From Papio anubis (lineage: Eukaryota; Chordata; Mammalia; Primates; Cercopithecidae), in NCBI RefSeq assembly GCF_008728515.1, contig NC_044977.1, positions 186,175,987 through 186,239,986 on the forward strand: DNA of 64,000 nucleotides, written 5' to 3'. Below the pieces are notes generated by a model. It was given only the letters and a program-made list of their open reading frames with translations, ran no database searches and was not told the DNA's origin. This document shows positions 1 to 12,156 of this stretch, one piece after another (position 1 is the first letter of the stretch; each line of letters begins with the position of its first letter). The translations under genes were made by a program, and so were the position numbers.

Positions 1-1900
1 CTAAACCAGTTTCAAACTTTTAATCAATACTTTTGAGGTACTATAAAAATAAACATATGTGTGCTTAAAACCTTTTTAGGCTCAGAGGACTAGGACTAGC
101 TTTAGATGACTCCTTACTTTCAATGATGCAAGTTGTATAAACAAAATCTCCATTTTTGTTCCCACTTCAGTCCTAATACACCCATGAGAAAACAGGAGTC
201 ACTAGCTTGACATTCTACTTCTGGAAGACTGCCAGCCCTCAGGTTCTATCACATAAAATCAAATTATAGGTTGATTTGTTAAAATAAATATCAAATAAAT
301 TACAGTTAATTTCCTTCAAAGTAAACACCTTGGTGTTACATATGCTGATCTCGTTGATGATATCAATGCTTTGGGAAGGACTTGTAGAGAAATTTCTTAT
401 GGTTTATTTTAACCAAAACTGATTGTTTTTCGTTTTTACCAAAGAAGAGTCTTTTTAAATTCATTTTCCAAAATGAACTCCAGGCAGCATTTAGATGTTT
501 CCTGAATTTGAATAAACTTCAAAAGATAAAGAATTACCCTTATTAAAAATCATAGCAATTGAAGCCAGTCTTCTAAACGTTCAAAGACCTTTCTTTTGAT
601 TAATGAATAATCATTTCATATATAATAATCATCAATGATTTTTTAAATATAATATTACTTTAATTTTTGTAGCCCTTGATCATTTTCAAAGCCCTTTCAC
701 ATGTGTAAAATGATAGTGAGACAGCTGTTGTATCACCACCTGGTCTGGTCTTCTGGGCATTTCCTATATAAAGGCTTTGGGTTGTGTTGCAAAGCAGGAG
801 AAATTCAAAATCTTGCTTGCCCCTTGGGACTGCCATTAGTAAACCGATGACAATCTGCTTACCTATACCCTGGGACTCTATACTTCAAAATAATGTAGTC
901 CTCAAATTTCCATCATTATTGAAAACTTTAGCTAGTAGGAAAACAATTTTATTAAAGCAATACATTTATCTTTCTAGAGACATTCTCTGCACTCCCAGAG
1001 TTTTCCCACATTTTGAGAAATAAACTTAATAATATGAATCTCAAATGTTAGGATATATGAAAGAGATGCTATTTAATGTCTTCTTTTTTCTGTTTTTTCC
1101 TTACTTCATTCCTGTTATATTCACTGGAAAACAATTGCTGAACTTTGCATCTGAAAGACTGCCAGACCTCAGATTCTGTTACACAAAATTTGAAATTCTC
1201 CAAGGATCTGCTTCTCTATTATTGCAAGATAACAGAAAAGAACAGTAGTTTACCCTTGTATTACACTTGCTACCTCATGTTCATTGGCAAAAGTTATGAC
1301 CCTTCTCTTGGAAGATTATGCTGTAATTGACTAAGACTTTCTGATAAGGACAGTAGAATTCAGAGATAAAATTTTTATTTATTCACTTTTTTTCCAGTGA
1401 CGTTCCTTGTAAGAGAGCCTCTGATCTGACATTTTAGGAACAGAACAATGTAGCCAGATTATGTATTTATTCAAAATCTCTGTTTTTTCCCCATGATTAG
1501 AGATTAAAACTCAGATTTTCCTGATAATGAAACAGACTATAACCTCAGGATATGCTTTATCCCAAATCTCACAATGAATCTAGAACTAAATCAGCAAATG
1601 AGACTCAGTGACTAGCTTTCCAATAGTGGTTAGGCAAATCACACGGTCTCCTACTATCATACTTGTCCAAACTTCCTATTACCTTCCCTTTGCCCTACAA
1701 CCACACACTGACGTACTATTCCAAAAGAAAGTTGAAGAGCTCATCATGAGCATGGAAATTATACAGAGATAATCTTGAATGCTTAAGCTCATTGGATGCT
1801 CCAGACTGAGAGAATCTTTTAAGTTCATCTAGTCTGGATTCCTGATTCAGGTGAAGACTCTGCAGCCTAGATTAGAAAGTGATTTACATACAATGTTATA
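1..1900. other. Unassigned AT-rich DNA
   Basis: No gene or clearly recognisable repeat is seen. Short open frames (784-1023, 1045-1248, 1145-1330) have no recognisable protein features. A block at 221-265 resembles 1151-1197 at roughly 80% identity. The last 100 bases contain a weak MIR/L2-like phrase, not firm enough to call. Confidence 0.5.
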
Positions 1901-1904
1901 GTGA

Positions 1905-2346
1905 TTGGTGGCCTAACGAGATGAGTTACGATTTGGGGAGACTGTTGGGAAGACATGATGGTGTTTTGAAATATGAGGACATGAGATTTGGGATGGGCCA
2001 GGGGTAGAATGATATGGTTTGACTGTGTCCCCACCCAAATCTCATTTTGAATTATAATTCCCATAATCCCCACATGTCATGGGAGGGACCCGGTAGTAAC
2101 TGAATCATTGAGGCAGTTTCCTCATGCTGTTCTGGTGACGGTGAGTGAGTTCTGACAAGATCTGATGGTTTTATAAGCATCTGGCATTTCCCCTGCTGGC
2201 ACTCATTCTCTCTTCTGCTGCCCTGTGAAGAGGTGCCTTCTGCCATGATTGTAAGTTTCGTGAGGCCTCCACAGCCATGCAGAACTATGAGTCTATTAAA
2301 CCTTTCTTCTTTATTAAAAAAGAAAAGAAAAAGAAAAAGAAAAAAA
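1905..2346 (+). mobile_element. MaLR (THE1/MST-type) internal 3' end plus LTR, ending in an A-rich tract
   Basis: Bases about 1905-2009 match the 3' end of a THE1/MST internal region. The LTR begins at 2010 with TGATATGGTTTGACTGTG and runs through the usual MaLR landmarks. It stops just after the ATTAAACC polyadenylation region, where a tract of A with scattered G (2315-2346) replaces the expected remainder of the LTR. No coding potential is seen. MaLRs are non-autonomous relatives of ERV-L. Confidence 0.85.
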
Positions 2347-3290
2347 TCATGTTTTTGTAGATAAAGCTCATTTTTTTTAAGAATGACCTTATCAAGATTG
2401 AGATTTAAAACTCTTCCTTGCTGATTTAATGAAAACCATAGTTAAACTGCATGTGGAGTCCTTAGATGCTCTTTAGAGTCTCTGAGGCTTTTTGGAACCC
2501 CTGCTCCCACTTTGGCCAGAGCTCTTTGATTTTATTTGCATATAATGTATTAGAAAAATAATAAGATACTGCTACTTCACACTTTGGAAAATCTTAGCTT
2601 CAGAAAAGCCACACATACTGCCAACACACCCCATAAACTCCAGGCAGGATCTGTGAAGAAGACATTTTTGAGGACAAAGAAAACAAACAAGATTTATCAA
2701 GGGTTCAGAGTTGAAAACATCAATGTTGTTCAACTGCACAAGAGTTTAGAAGTTGCTTTTGCTTTTACTTTCCATTGCATTTCTGGTGTGTTTTTCTCCA
2801 TTTCCATGGAGAAGAATATTATCAGTTACTTCTAGGTTATAGGTCAAGATGACCAAGAAAGCAAATCAGGCAACTGTGATCCAGCAGCAGAGTAGGAAGA
2901 TGGATCTAAACACAATGGGGATTCAATGAAGGATCAGGGATAAACTCTGAACAGTAATGTTAAATCCAAGAGACAAGTTGAAGAAACTTGGAAAAACGAA
3001 GGCAGAACCACTGGTCAGTCAAACACATTAATCTTGGAACACTAGAGAAATAAGAAGGTGTCTTTATTTTGTGCCCTTCCCCTTAATCTCATCTATTCTT
3101 TTATAGTCTTTTCCATATCATTAAATCTCTCAACATACACCGAGTTGCTCAAACAACAACAAAAACCCTTAAAATTATTGTTGAGATCTATTTTTCCTCA
3201 TACTCAATAGCTAATCCCTCAGCCTTGTCCACCAAAAATTTTTAAAATATCTCACTAAACCAATTTCTTTCTTTCTAATGTAGGCCACTA
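2347..3290. other. Unassigned stretch, no gene seen
   Basis: AT-rich sequence with an 83-codon open frame (2584-2835) that has no recognisable motif. No repeat is assigned with confidence. Confidence 0.4.
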
Positions 3291-3400
3291 CTCCACAACA
3301 AACAACCAGTATCTCTCACTTGGTAAACTGCAATAGCTTCTTACCAGTCTCCCAGCTTCTCTTCTTGTCCCCTGAAAATTTTTCTCCATACAACAAACAA
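3290..3400 (+). mobile_element. Possible L2 fragment
   Basis: The phrase GCAATAGCTTCTTACCAGTC followed by CTCCCAGCTTC resembles the L2 3' region. It is short and diverged. Confidence 0.35.
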
Positions 3401-4447
3401 AAAACTCTATTAGTAAAAATATCTTGGAGCTAATAGATAATTATAGCAGTTTGCAGGATCCAAAGTTACTACACAAAAGTCAGCTGCTTTTCTATGTACT
3501 AGCAATGAACAAGTGGACTTGAAACTTAAAATAAAATGCCATTTACATTAGCAGTCCCTAAAATGAAATACTTAGGTATCAATGTAACAAAATACGTACA
3601 AAATCTATATGAGAAAAACTACAAAACTCTGTTGAAAGAAATCAAAGAAGAACTAAATAGGTAGAATGATGGTCGGTGTTCATGGATAAGAAGACTCAAT
3701 AGTGTCAAAATGTCAGTTCTTCCCATTTTGATCTACAAATTTAAAGCAATCCCAATAAAACTTCCAGCAAGTTGCTTTGTGAATATTGACAAACTGATTT
3801 AAAAGTTTATATAAATAGATGAAAGACCCAGGATAGCCAACAAAATATTAAAGGAGAAGAACAAAGTTGGGGGACAACCACTAGTCAATGTCAATACTTA
3901 CTATACAGGTACAGTAATCAAGACTGTGTGGTATTGGTAAAAGAATAGACAAATAAATATGTGGAACAGAATAGAGAGCCCAGAAATAGACCTATATAGA
4001 TATATTCAATTCATCTTTGACAGTGGAGCAAAGGCAGTACAATGGAGAAAAGATTCTTTTCAACAAATGGTGCTGGAACAACTGGATAGTCATATGCAAA
4101 ACATAATAACAAATCTAGACACAGATTTTACAGCCTTCTAAAAAGTTAACTCAAAACGGATTACGGACCTAAATGTAAAATGCAGAACTATTAAACTTTA
4201 AGAAGGTAACATAACAGAAAATCCAAATGACCTTCAGTTTAGTGATAACTTTTTCAATACAACACCAACAGTACAATTCACGAGGAAAAAGAATTAATAA
4301 ACATAACTTTATTAAGATTTAACTTTTCTGCTCTGTGAAAGGCACTTTCAAGATAATAAAAAAAGAAGCTACACCAGGAGAAAATACTTTTGAAAGACAT
4401 ATCTTGTGAAGAATTGTTATCCAAAATATACTAAAAAAATCCTTATT

Positions 4448-4757
4448 GGCCGGGCACATTGGTTCATGTCTATCATCCCAGCACTGTGGGAGGCCAAGGC
4501 GGGAAGATCACCTGAGGTCAGGAGTTTGAGACCAGCCTGGCTAACATGGTGAAACCCTGTCTCTACTAAAAATACAAAAATTAACTAGGCATGGTGGGGC
4601 GTGCACCTGTAATCCCAGCTACTCAGGAGGCCAAGGCAGGAGAATCACTTGAACCTGGGGGGTGGAAGTTGCAGTGAGCTGAGATGATGCCACTGCACTC
4701 CAGCCTGGGTGACAGGGCAAGGTCCTTCTGAAAAAAAAAGAAAAAGAAAAAAAAAAC
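4448..4757 (+). mobile_element. Alu (dimeric)
   Basis: Full-length Alu from GGCCGGGCACATTGG to an A-rich tail, inserted in the L1M element. Both arms and the middle A-rich region are present. It is AluS-like by reading. Confidence 0.93.
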
Positions 4758-4826
4758 CCTAAACTAAACAAACTTAAAATTCAGCAACAAGAAAAAACAA
4801 AATAGCAGTGATTAAAAAGTGGTCCA

Positions 4827-5118
4827 GGCCAGGCATGATGGCTCACGCCTGTAATCCCAGCACTTTGGGAGGCCAAGGCGCGTGAATTACCTGAGGTCAG
4901 GAGTTTGAGACCAGCCTGGCCAACATGGTGAAACCCCATCTCAACTAAAAATACAAAAATTAGCCAGATGTGGTGGTGCATGCCTGTATTCCCAGCTACT
5001 CAAGAGGCAGGAGAATCTCTTGAACCCGGGAGGCAGAGGTTGCAGTGAGCTGAGACTGCGCCATTACACTCCAGCCTGGGCAACAAGAGAGAAACTCTGT
5101 TTCAAAACAAAAAAAAAA
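4827..5118 (+). mobile_element. Alu (dimeric)
   Basis: Full-length Alu starting GGCCAGGCATGATGG, in the same orientation as the previous Alu and 70 bp from it. Flanking AAAAAGTGGTCCA and AAAAAGTCCAAAG look like a decayed target-site duplication in L1 sequence. Confidence 0.93.
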
Positions 5119-6095
5119 GTCCAAAGACCTTGACAGACATCTCACCAAAGAAGTTATACAGATAGAAAATAAGTACAAGCATAAGGAAAGATACTCCATG
5201 TCATATGTCATCAAGGAAATCCAAATTTGAATAACGAGATACCACTACACACCCATTAGAATGGCGAAAACCCAGAACACTGACAATACTAAATATTGTC
5301 AAAGAAGTGGAGCAACAGGAACACTCATTCATTGCCAGTAGGAGTGCAAAATTGTACAGCTGCTTTGGACAAAATTTGGCAATTTATGACAGAACGAAAC
5401 ATAGGCTTATCATGTGAGTCAACAGTTTTGTGTTTCCTGATATCAACACAAAAAAGTTGAATATTATTGTCCACACAGAAACGTGTATACAAATGTTGAT
5501 AGCAGTTTTATTTATAATTGCCAAAGTTAAGCAGGGTGTTCTTCAGTAGGTGAATAGGTAATAAACTGTGGTATGTCCAAACAATGAAACATTATTTGGT
5601 GCAAAAATAAAAAAGTTATAAAGCCACAAAAAATAGAAGCTTAAATGTATCTCATTAATTGAAAGAAACCAATCAGAAAACGATACATACAGTATGATTC
5701 CAACTATGTGAAATTCTGGAAAAAATAAAACTATGGAAACAGTACAACCAGTAGTTGCCAAAGGTTAGCAAGAACACAGAGTTTTTAAGGCAGTGAAATT
5801 ACTCTATGATACTATAATGGTGAACAGATGTCATTATGTATTTGTCTGAACATAGTCTATACAGTATCAATAGCAAACTTAAATGTAAACTATGGACTTT
5901 GGATGATAACAATGTGTCAACGTAGGTCCATCAATTGTAACAAATATGGCACTTCCTTAGGAGATGTTGATAATGGGGGATGCTATGCGTGTGTGAGGGC
6001 AGGGAGTATTTGAGAAATCTTCATATCCTCCTCTCAATTTTGTTGTGAATCTGAAACTAACCTAAAAATAAAATGAAATATAAAAATATAGTATC

Positions 6096-6499
6096 TTAGA
6101 ACAGAAAAGATATAGAAAGCCTACAGTTTTACAGGATTAATATGGCAAAACATTCAAAATAGTTAACTTATTTGAAAAATGTTGTTTTAAATACTAGTTG
6201 TTAGATATTGCTGAAATATAATGTGATTAAAACAAAAAGACACTATGAAAATAATTAGATAGTATTATGTACATATTTTTATATTAAAGGCAGTCAGAAT
6301 TAAAAATATCTTTGGTAGAATTTGCCATGAACTTATCAAAAACTTCAGCATCAATTAACTGATCACTTTCTGACTTAAAAATATAGTTTCTAGAGAAGAG
6401 TCAATTGAAGTCAATAATTTCAAGTTAATTAATTATAAAAAAAAGTTTGGAAGAATGTTACCAGTAATTTTATAAAGTTAAAAATATAAATCCCTTGTG
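6096..6499. other. Unassigned AT-rich DNA
   Basis: Between two L1 ends. No gene or confident repeat is seen. Confidence 0.4.
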
Positions 6500-6612
6500 A
6501 TAATGTTTGCACAACCCTGGAAATTTATTTTAAAATATTAAATTGTACACTTAAAACGGGTGAACTTTATGGTATATAAATTACACCTCAATAAATCTGT
6601 TAAACATTAAAA
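6500..6612 (+). mobile_element. Old L1 3' end
   Basis: Contains AAATTGTACACTTAAAACGG, then a GGTGAACTTTATGGTATATA phrase and CTCAATAAA, as in L1MC/L1ME-type 3' ends. It may belong to the same degraded insertion as neighbouring AT-rich sequence. Confidence 0.6.
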
Positions 6613-6889
6613 ATAAAAGAAACCGCATTGAAAATCAGCATATATTCTAGGAAACAAAATTAGAAATATAATAGTAGAAGTAAAATAAGAAGACATTAAA
6701 ATTTGTGAAAATGTATCAAAATAACTATTTTATTGTGTTTCTTCATATTTAATAAACAATTTAAATAATTATATTTTAATATATATGAATATATGTTATG
6801 TTGTTTTTTAAGAAAGAGGTTAATTTTAAAAAATAATATTTGAATTAACTGTCATCGTTCATTTATGAGGAAACCATTTACTGTGATCA

Positions 6890-7490
6890 ATAAATAGAAA
6901 TTTAAAAAATTTAAATACAAATATGATTATGTCATTGTCCAGCTTAATATTCTTCAATGATTTTTCACTGCAATTGAGCTAAAATATGAAATCTTCCATT
7001 TTTCTACAAAATCGCGCATGATCTACCCAATGTTAAACTCATCCTACTTACTAGTCTATTTCTATTGGACAACTCTCCTTTTTTTTTTTTTTTTTTTAGC
7101 GGGGTTTTTTCTCTTTCCCCCCGGCTGGTGGGCTGTGGCCGGTTCTCGGCCCCCTGCAAGCTCCGCCTCCCGGGTTCATGCCATTCTCCTGCCTCAGCCT
7201 CCCGAGTAGCTGGGACTACAGGCGCCCGCCACCGCGCCCGGCTAGTTTTTTGTAATTTTTAGTAGAGATGGGGTTTCACCGTGTCAGCCAGGATGGTCTC
7301 GATCTCCTGACCTCGTGATCCGCCCGTCTCGGCCTCCCAAAGTGCTGGGATTACAGGCTTGAGCCACCGCGCCCGGCCAACTCTCCTTTTTTTTTTAACT
7401 TGCCCAAATATTTCCCATCTCAGATCCTTTCTATAGTCTCATTTTTTAGAAATTTCCCCTATCAATATTGTCAATTGACTAATTAATTGA
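6890..7490 (+). mobile_element. L2 fragment interrupted by an Alu
   Basis: Sequence around 6920-7060 follows the L2 3' region: a TGTCATTGTCCAGCTTAATA phrase, AAATATGAAATCTTCC, then GCATGATCTACCC. It continues after the Alu at 7387 with a CTTGCCCAAATATTTCCCAT phrase. Diverged. Confidence 0.5.
7079..7378 (-). mobile_element. Alu, Old World monkey AluY-type
   Basis: Reading the minus strand, the element starts GGCCGGGCGCGGTGGCTCAA and carries the CTCAAGCCTG and CTAGCCGGGCGC variants of cercopithecid AluY. The right arm has the altered AACCGGCCACAGCCCACCAG segment. Poly(T) lies at the left. The target-site duplication AACTCTCC (7071-7078 and 7379-7386) is perfect, so the insertion is young. Confidence 0.93.
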
Positions 7491-7734
7491 AAAAAATGAT
7501 GAATAAATACAGAACTAAAGAGAAAAGTAACAAATACTCAGCTGATATACAGCCTAAAAAACGCAGGAAAAGCTTCCTTTTTAACCTCCATGCCTGATGC
7601 AACTTCTATCAATTTGCTTTCACTATGCCCTGGGAGAACAGTAGAAAAAACTGAAGTCCATTTATTTGATATCTCCTCACATATTTGAAAATAAGACTTT
7701 ATCATTAGTAAGATTCTTAATAATTGAATTAATT

Positions 7735-8435
7735 TACTATATATCCCTTATGTGTCTGTTATGTGCAAGGGACTTACTTAATTCAGTGGAGAATGCATCA
7801 GATACCACACCCTTTCCTCAAAGAAGACAATCGAGGGGACATAGAAACAAAAACAATTCAAAGAGAAAGGTGGCTTGTGTTATAAGAGACTTCAAAAGAA
7901 CATATTATACTAATTCTAGCTAGTGGCCAGAAAATTCGTGGAAGAGTTAATATTTGAGTTCACTATGTAGGACAGGTGAGATTTCAATAGAATGAAGTTA
8001 GGAGAGAAACAACAACATTCCAGAGAAAGAAAAAGAGTATGACATGATGTGCACATTTAGAAATACAGGACATAGTTGAGAAACAGAAAGGAACCCAGTT
8101 TTCCTGCAACATATGTTATGAAAAGCAGTAAGACACAGACTGAAAGGAGAGATGAAAGCAATTTTTCAAGGCCAATGATTCCCAAGCTTTAGGTTCGATT
8201 TATTTACAGAGAATGGCAATCTGTTAAAGCTCTTTTGCACATGGTAGTAGCACATTCACAAGACTGGGACATATACATCGATTATATTAAGTAGGTACTC
8301 TGGACCCCTTGACCAGGAGCTTTTCAGTAAGATGGTTACTGCAATTGTCTTGGAAAATAGTACTATAAACCCAAAGTAGGATGTGGTATAGGTAATGGAG
8401 ATAGTAAAGTTAGACCTCAGTTGTGATAAATGAGA
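7735..8435 (-). mobile_element. Probable L2, antisense
   Basis: The plus strand follows the reverse complement of L2: a TATGTGTCTGTTATGTGCAA-like end, then GAGAATGCATCAGA, CATTCCAGAGAAAGAAAAAG, and later a GGCAATCTGTTAAAGCTCTT phrase. The sequence is old, with many substitutions. Confidence 0.45.
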
Positions 8436-8593
8436 CATGTTCTATATTCTGTGAGGTTTCTCCGGTATAACTGAGCCTCGATTGCCTATAGTATTAACAC
8501 GTTCCATAATACAATGTTCGCCCGCTTCCTTCCATTCTCTCTCTCATTTCACCACTTTCCTTACAGTTCTTCCTGGGATCGTCTTTCAACTAT

Positions 8594-8640
8594 GCTGCTT
8601 GCACTCATATACTTGATTCAGGGATATGAGTGCAAGTAGC
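8594..8640. repeat. Inverted repeat with a 17-bp stem
   Basis: GCTGCTTGCACTCATAT (8594-8610) pairs with ATATGAGTGCAAGTAGC (8624-8640) with one G:T mismatch. The loop is 13 nt. The nonamer ACTTGATTC occurs at 8611 and again at 8641, directly flanking the right arm. Confidence 0.9.
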
Positions 8641-9480
8641 ACTTGATTCTGAAAACAATACCACCACCACCAACAAAAACTAACCTCAGTCAAATAACAG
8701 TAATAGTAACAAATACAAAAATAAGAACAACTTGAGGGTGGAGGTTGGAAGGAGAGGATTAGCAATGATTTTTGACATTTCAGCAGAGTTGTAATTTTTA
8801 TTATCTATACTTAGCTGAATCAAATCAACATAAAATATAAAGTATAATTTGAATTCATAAGATATGCAAATATGTATAAATGATGATGAATTGTAAAGAT
8901 TTTACATATGTAAATATTGTACATCTCTGTTTTCACATTTTTAATTAAACATTATTTTTGTATCAAACTGATCATAAATCAAAGCAGATGAAGGCTGTGG
9001 TTCACACACATACCAATATAGCCCCAAACTGAATTCCAAAGGTCCTCTGAAATAGCTCCACTTGTAATAGGGAAAGCTGAAGTATAAATTGCTCCCTTTT
9101 ATTAAACATATACCAAATACAATCTCAATAGAATCTAAGTTCAATATAAAATCTGTAGTTATAAAGGGATAGGTAAAAATGAAAGTCACTGCTTCATCTG
9201 TAAGTGGGGAAGTAACTTCTGAACATAAAAGCAAATGAATAAATTACAAAATAAGACACTTAAATACTTAGCAACATAGATAAATTTCAAATATTAAAAT
9301 TAAATATAAGTAATGAACTTTGAAAGTATGAAAACACATACAGTATTATTATTAATATAAAGAATTCTGACAAATTAATAAGATAATTTGAAGATAAATG
9401 CTTCAACTATGAAAGAAAAAAGGCATAATAGGGATTCTGAATGAAAAAATATAAATAAGTGTTAAACGTTAAAATGTTTA
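8641..9480. other. Unassigned AT-rich DNA
   Basis: Contains a 97-codon open frame on the minus strand (8941-9234) with no recognisable motif. No confident repeat assignment. Confidence 0.4.
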
Positions 9481-10220
9481 AATATTCCTATTTTAGCTTA
9501 TCAAATTGGTAAAATCTAAAAATAATCCTGGCTGAAAATTCTATGAATCACCATTCTCATCTACTCTGAGAAAGAGTGTAAATTTATATGGATTCACAAT
9601 CCCTCATCCACACTTCCAAAGTTCAAAGGTTTTTTCATAGCTCATTTGCCACTAAACACTGACTTGAATTCATATGATGCTGCTCATAGTTTTTATTGCT
9701 TCTACTTTATGAGACTATCAATATATTTTGCTAAGGAGAGCACTTCCCTAGACTCCAAATAGGATGCTACTTAATAGATGTTAAAGGCAACACATTACCT
9801 TTCTAAAATCCAAAAGTTGGAGATCCTCAGGACCTTAATCTAAGGAAAAATAGTAGCATATAGAAATACTTATAAATAATGAGGTTGCTGAGTGTTATAC
9901 ATAATAGTAAAAAACCGAAAATAATCCATTCATCAACAAGAGAGTGTAAGACAAACAATGGTATCAATGAATGCTACAATATCATAGTAAAAACACACTT
10001 TCAAAAAAATTTGATGACCTGAGTCAGAACTGAGGTAATAATAAAATACCTATGCATACATGAAACAATAATCCCAACTACATATTTGTAGAAAAAAGCA
10101 TTTGAAGAAAAAGATTATCTTTGGGAAGTAGAATTATGAGTTGTTTTGATTTTTTAAAACCTTAACCCTTGTGTTCCATAAATATTCCACAAATTACATA
10201 TTACTCCAAAAAGAAAAAAA
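9480..10220 (+). mobile_element. Degenerate L1M 3' region
   Basis: The order of phrases matches old L1 3' ends: GAGTGTAAATTTATATGG, CCTTAATCTAAGGAAAAATA, AATAGTAAAAAACCGAAAAT, CATCAACAAGAGAGTG and AATGAATGCTACAATATC. No open frame survives. Confidence 0.6.
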
Positions 10221-10399
10221 AAACCCTTTCTTACGTTTAAATTTTGAGATGTTTTCACTTATTTGAGCTCAGAATGAGCTCTAGAAAATAGAGCCCAAGT
10301 TCAGAAATTTGGACTAATATTTGCATGGTTCAGACTCTCAGACTTGATGAAATTAAAGGCCATATGTTACCCTTTGTATTTAAAAGAAAATATGTCTCT

Positions 10400-11475
10400 T
10401 TTCTTTATAATTTCATCTTTTACTTTAGATTCAGGGGGTACATGTGCCGGTTTGTTACCTGAGTATATTGCATGATGTTGAGGTTTGGAGTATGATTGAT
10501 CCCATCACTCATAGTACTTAACAGTTCATTTTTCAACACTTGCTCCCTTACTCCCTGCTCCTTCAAGTTGTCCACTATTGTTGCTATCTTTATGTCCACG
10601 AATACTCAATGTTTAGCTCCCACTTATAAATGAAAATATATAGTATTTGACTTTTCATTCCTTCATTAATTCACTTAGGATGATGGCCTCTGGCTGCATC
10701 CATGTTGATGCAAATAACATAATTTTGTTCTATTTTTATGGCTGCATAGTATTCCATAGTATATATGTACCACATTTTCTTATTCAATTCACTGTTGACG
10801 GGCACCTAGATTGATTCCATGTCTTTGCTATTGTGAATAGTGCTGCAATGAACATACAAGTGCATGTGTCTTTTTGGTAAAATAATTTGTTTCCTTTTGG
10901 ATATATAGCTAGTAATGGGATTGCTGGATTAAAGGTTAATTCTGAGTTCTTTCAGAAATCTTCAAACTGCTTTCCACAGTAGCTGAGCTAATTTATATTC
11001 CCATCAAGAGTATATAAGCATATAAGCATTCCCATTTCCCCACAGCTTTGCCAGCATCTGTTTTTCTTTTTTTTTTTTTTTTTGAGACAGAGTCTCACTC
11101 TGTTGCCCAGGCTGTAGTGCAGTGGCACAATTTCAGCTCACGGCAAGGCTGCCTCCCTGGTTCACACCATTCTCCTGCCTCAGCCTCCTGAGTAGCTGGG
11201 ACTACAGGTGCCTGGCTAATTTTTTTTTTTTTTTTTTGTATTTTTAGTAGAGACAGGGTTTCACTGTGTTAGCCAGGATGGTCTCGATATCCTGACCTTG
11301 TGATCCACCACTTCACTCTCCCAAAGTGCTGGGATTACAGGCATGAGTCACCGCACCCAGCCCAGCATCTGTTGTTTTTGACTGTTGAATAATAGTCATT
11401 CTGAGTGTGAGATGGTATCTCATTGTGGTTTTGATTTGTAAGAAAATACTTTTCATTTACCAATTGTTGACTCAG
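10400..11475 (-). mobile_element. L1 3' end, antisense, split by an Alu
   Basis: The plus strand shows GGGGGTACATGTGCCGGTTT (L1 3' UTR, antisense), then the reverse complement of the end of ORF2 through GTGAATAGTGCTGCAATGAA. The Alu at 11061-11361 interrupts it, and L1 resumes until GGTTTTGATTTG near 11475. The element is 5'-truncated and about 770 bp of L1 remain without the Alu. L1PA/L1PB-like by similarity. Confidence 0.88.
11061..11361 (-). mobile_element. Alu (dimeric)
   Basis: Antisense Alu with poly(T) at the left, inserted in the antisense L1. The target-site duplication CCAGCATCTG (11051-11060 and 11362-11371) is exact. Confidence 0.95.
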
Positions 11476-11639
11476 GGTATTTGTTATTCTTTGTTATTTA
11501 TCCAAAAGGAATGTATAAAGAGCTTGAACATAGTTTAAACCGCAAGATTAAAAGTTTTAATATGTTAGAATATTATTATATAATGTTTATGTAACATTTG
11601 TTTGCAGTTTGTATACCACTAGAACATCTATTTTCTAAT

Positions 11640-11662
11640 TATTTATGTGTGTGTATGTGTTT
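11640..11662. repeat. Short TG-rich tract
   Basis: ATGTGTGTGTATGTGTTTCT, a minor imperfect TG repeat. Confidence 0.6.
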
Positions 11663-11822
11663 CTGGGTTTATAAAAATGGAGTTTAAAAAATACAAACAC
11701 ATACAAAGAATAACACATTTCTGAGTTCTCACACCCAGTATTAGTATCTATTAACATTCTGCCAATTTTTTTTTTTTTTTTTTTTTAAAGGAACACCTTC
11801 TACTTAAAATTGAAGTCTTCTG

Positions 11823-12139
11823 GGCCGGGCGTGGTGGCTCACGCCTGTAATTCCAGCAGACTTGGGAGGCCAAGGCGTGCGGATCAAGATGTAAGGAGTT
11901 CAAGAACAGCCTGGCCAACATAGTGAAACCCCGTCTCTACTAAAAATACACAAATCTACTAAAAATACACAAATTAGCCAGATGTGGTGGTACATGCCTA
12001 TAGTCCCAGCTACTCCGGAGGCTGAGGTGGGAGAATCACTTGTACCAGGAAGTGGAAGTTGCAGTGAGTCGAGACCACACCATTGCACTCCAGCCTGGGT
12101 GACAGAGTGAGACTCTGTCTAAAAAACAAACAAAAAAAT
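11823..12139 (+). mobile_element. Alu (dimeric) with small internal duplication
   Basis: Starts GGCCGGGCGTGG. Flanked by AAAATTGAAGTCTTCTG (11806-11822) and AAAATTGAAGTTTTCTG (12140-12156), a 17-bp target-site duplication with one change. The middle A-rich region repeats TCTACTAAAAATACACAAA back to back (11937-11974). Confidence 0.95.
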
Positions 12140-12156
12140 AAAATTGAAGTTTTCTG

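Larger units (their letters stand above)
3420..6095 (+). mobile_element. Old L1 (L1M-type) 3' half, split by two Alus
   Basis: Sense-strand L1 ORF2 C-terminal sequence is recognisable from about 3470 (the region encoding the YLGIQLT-like motif) through the 3' end of ORF2. The 3' UTR-like end has the GATGTTGATAATGGGGGATG phrase and a terminal AATAAAATG. The reading frame is destroyed throughout. Alus at 4448-4757 and 4827-5118 interrupt it, and L1 sequence resumes at 5119 where it left off. The divergence fits a mammalian-wide L1M subfamily older than the Alus. Confidence 0.85.

Noticed and set aside
3959..4141. 60-codon frame with L1 ORF2-like residues
   Set aside because: A remnant of the L1M element, with stops on both sides. 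The same applies to 28083-28358 and 32895-33227.
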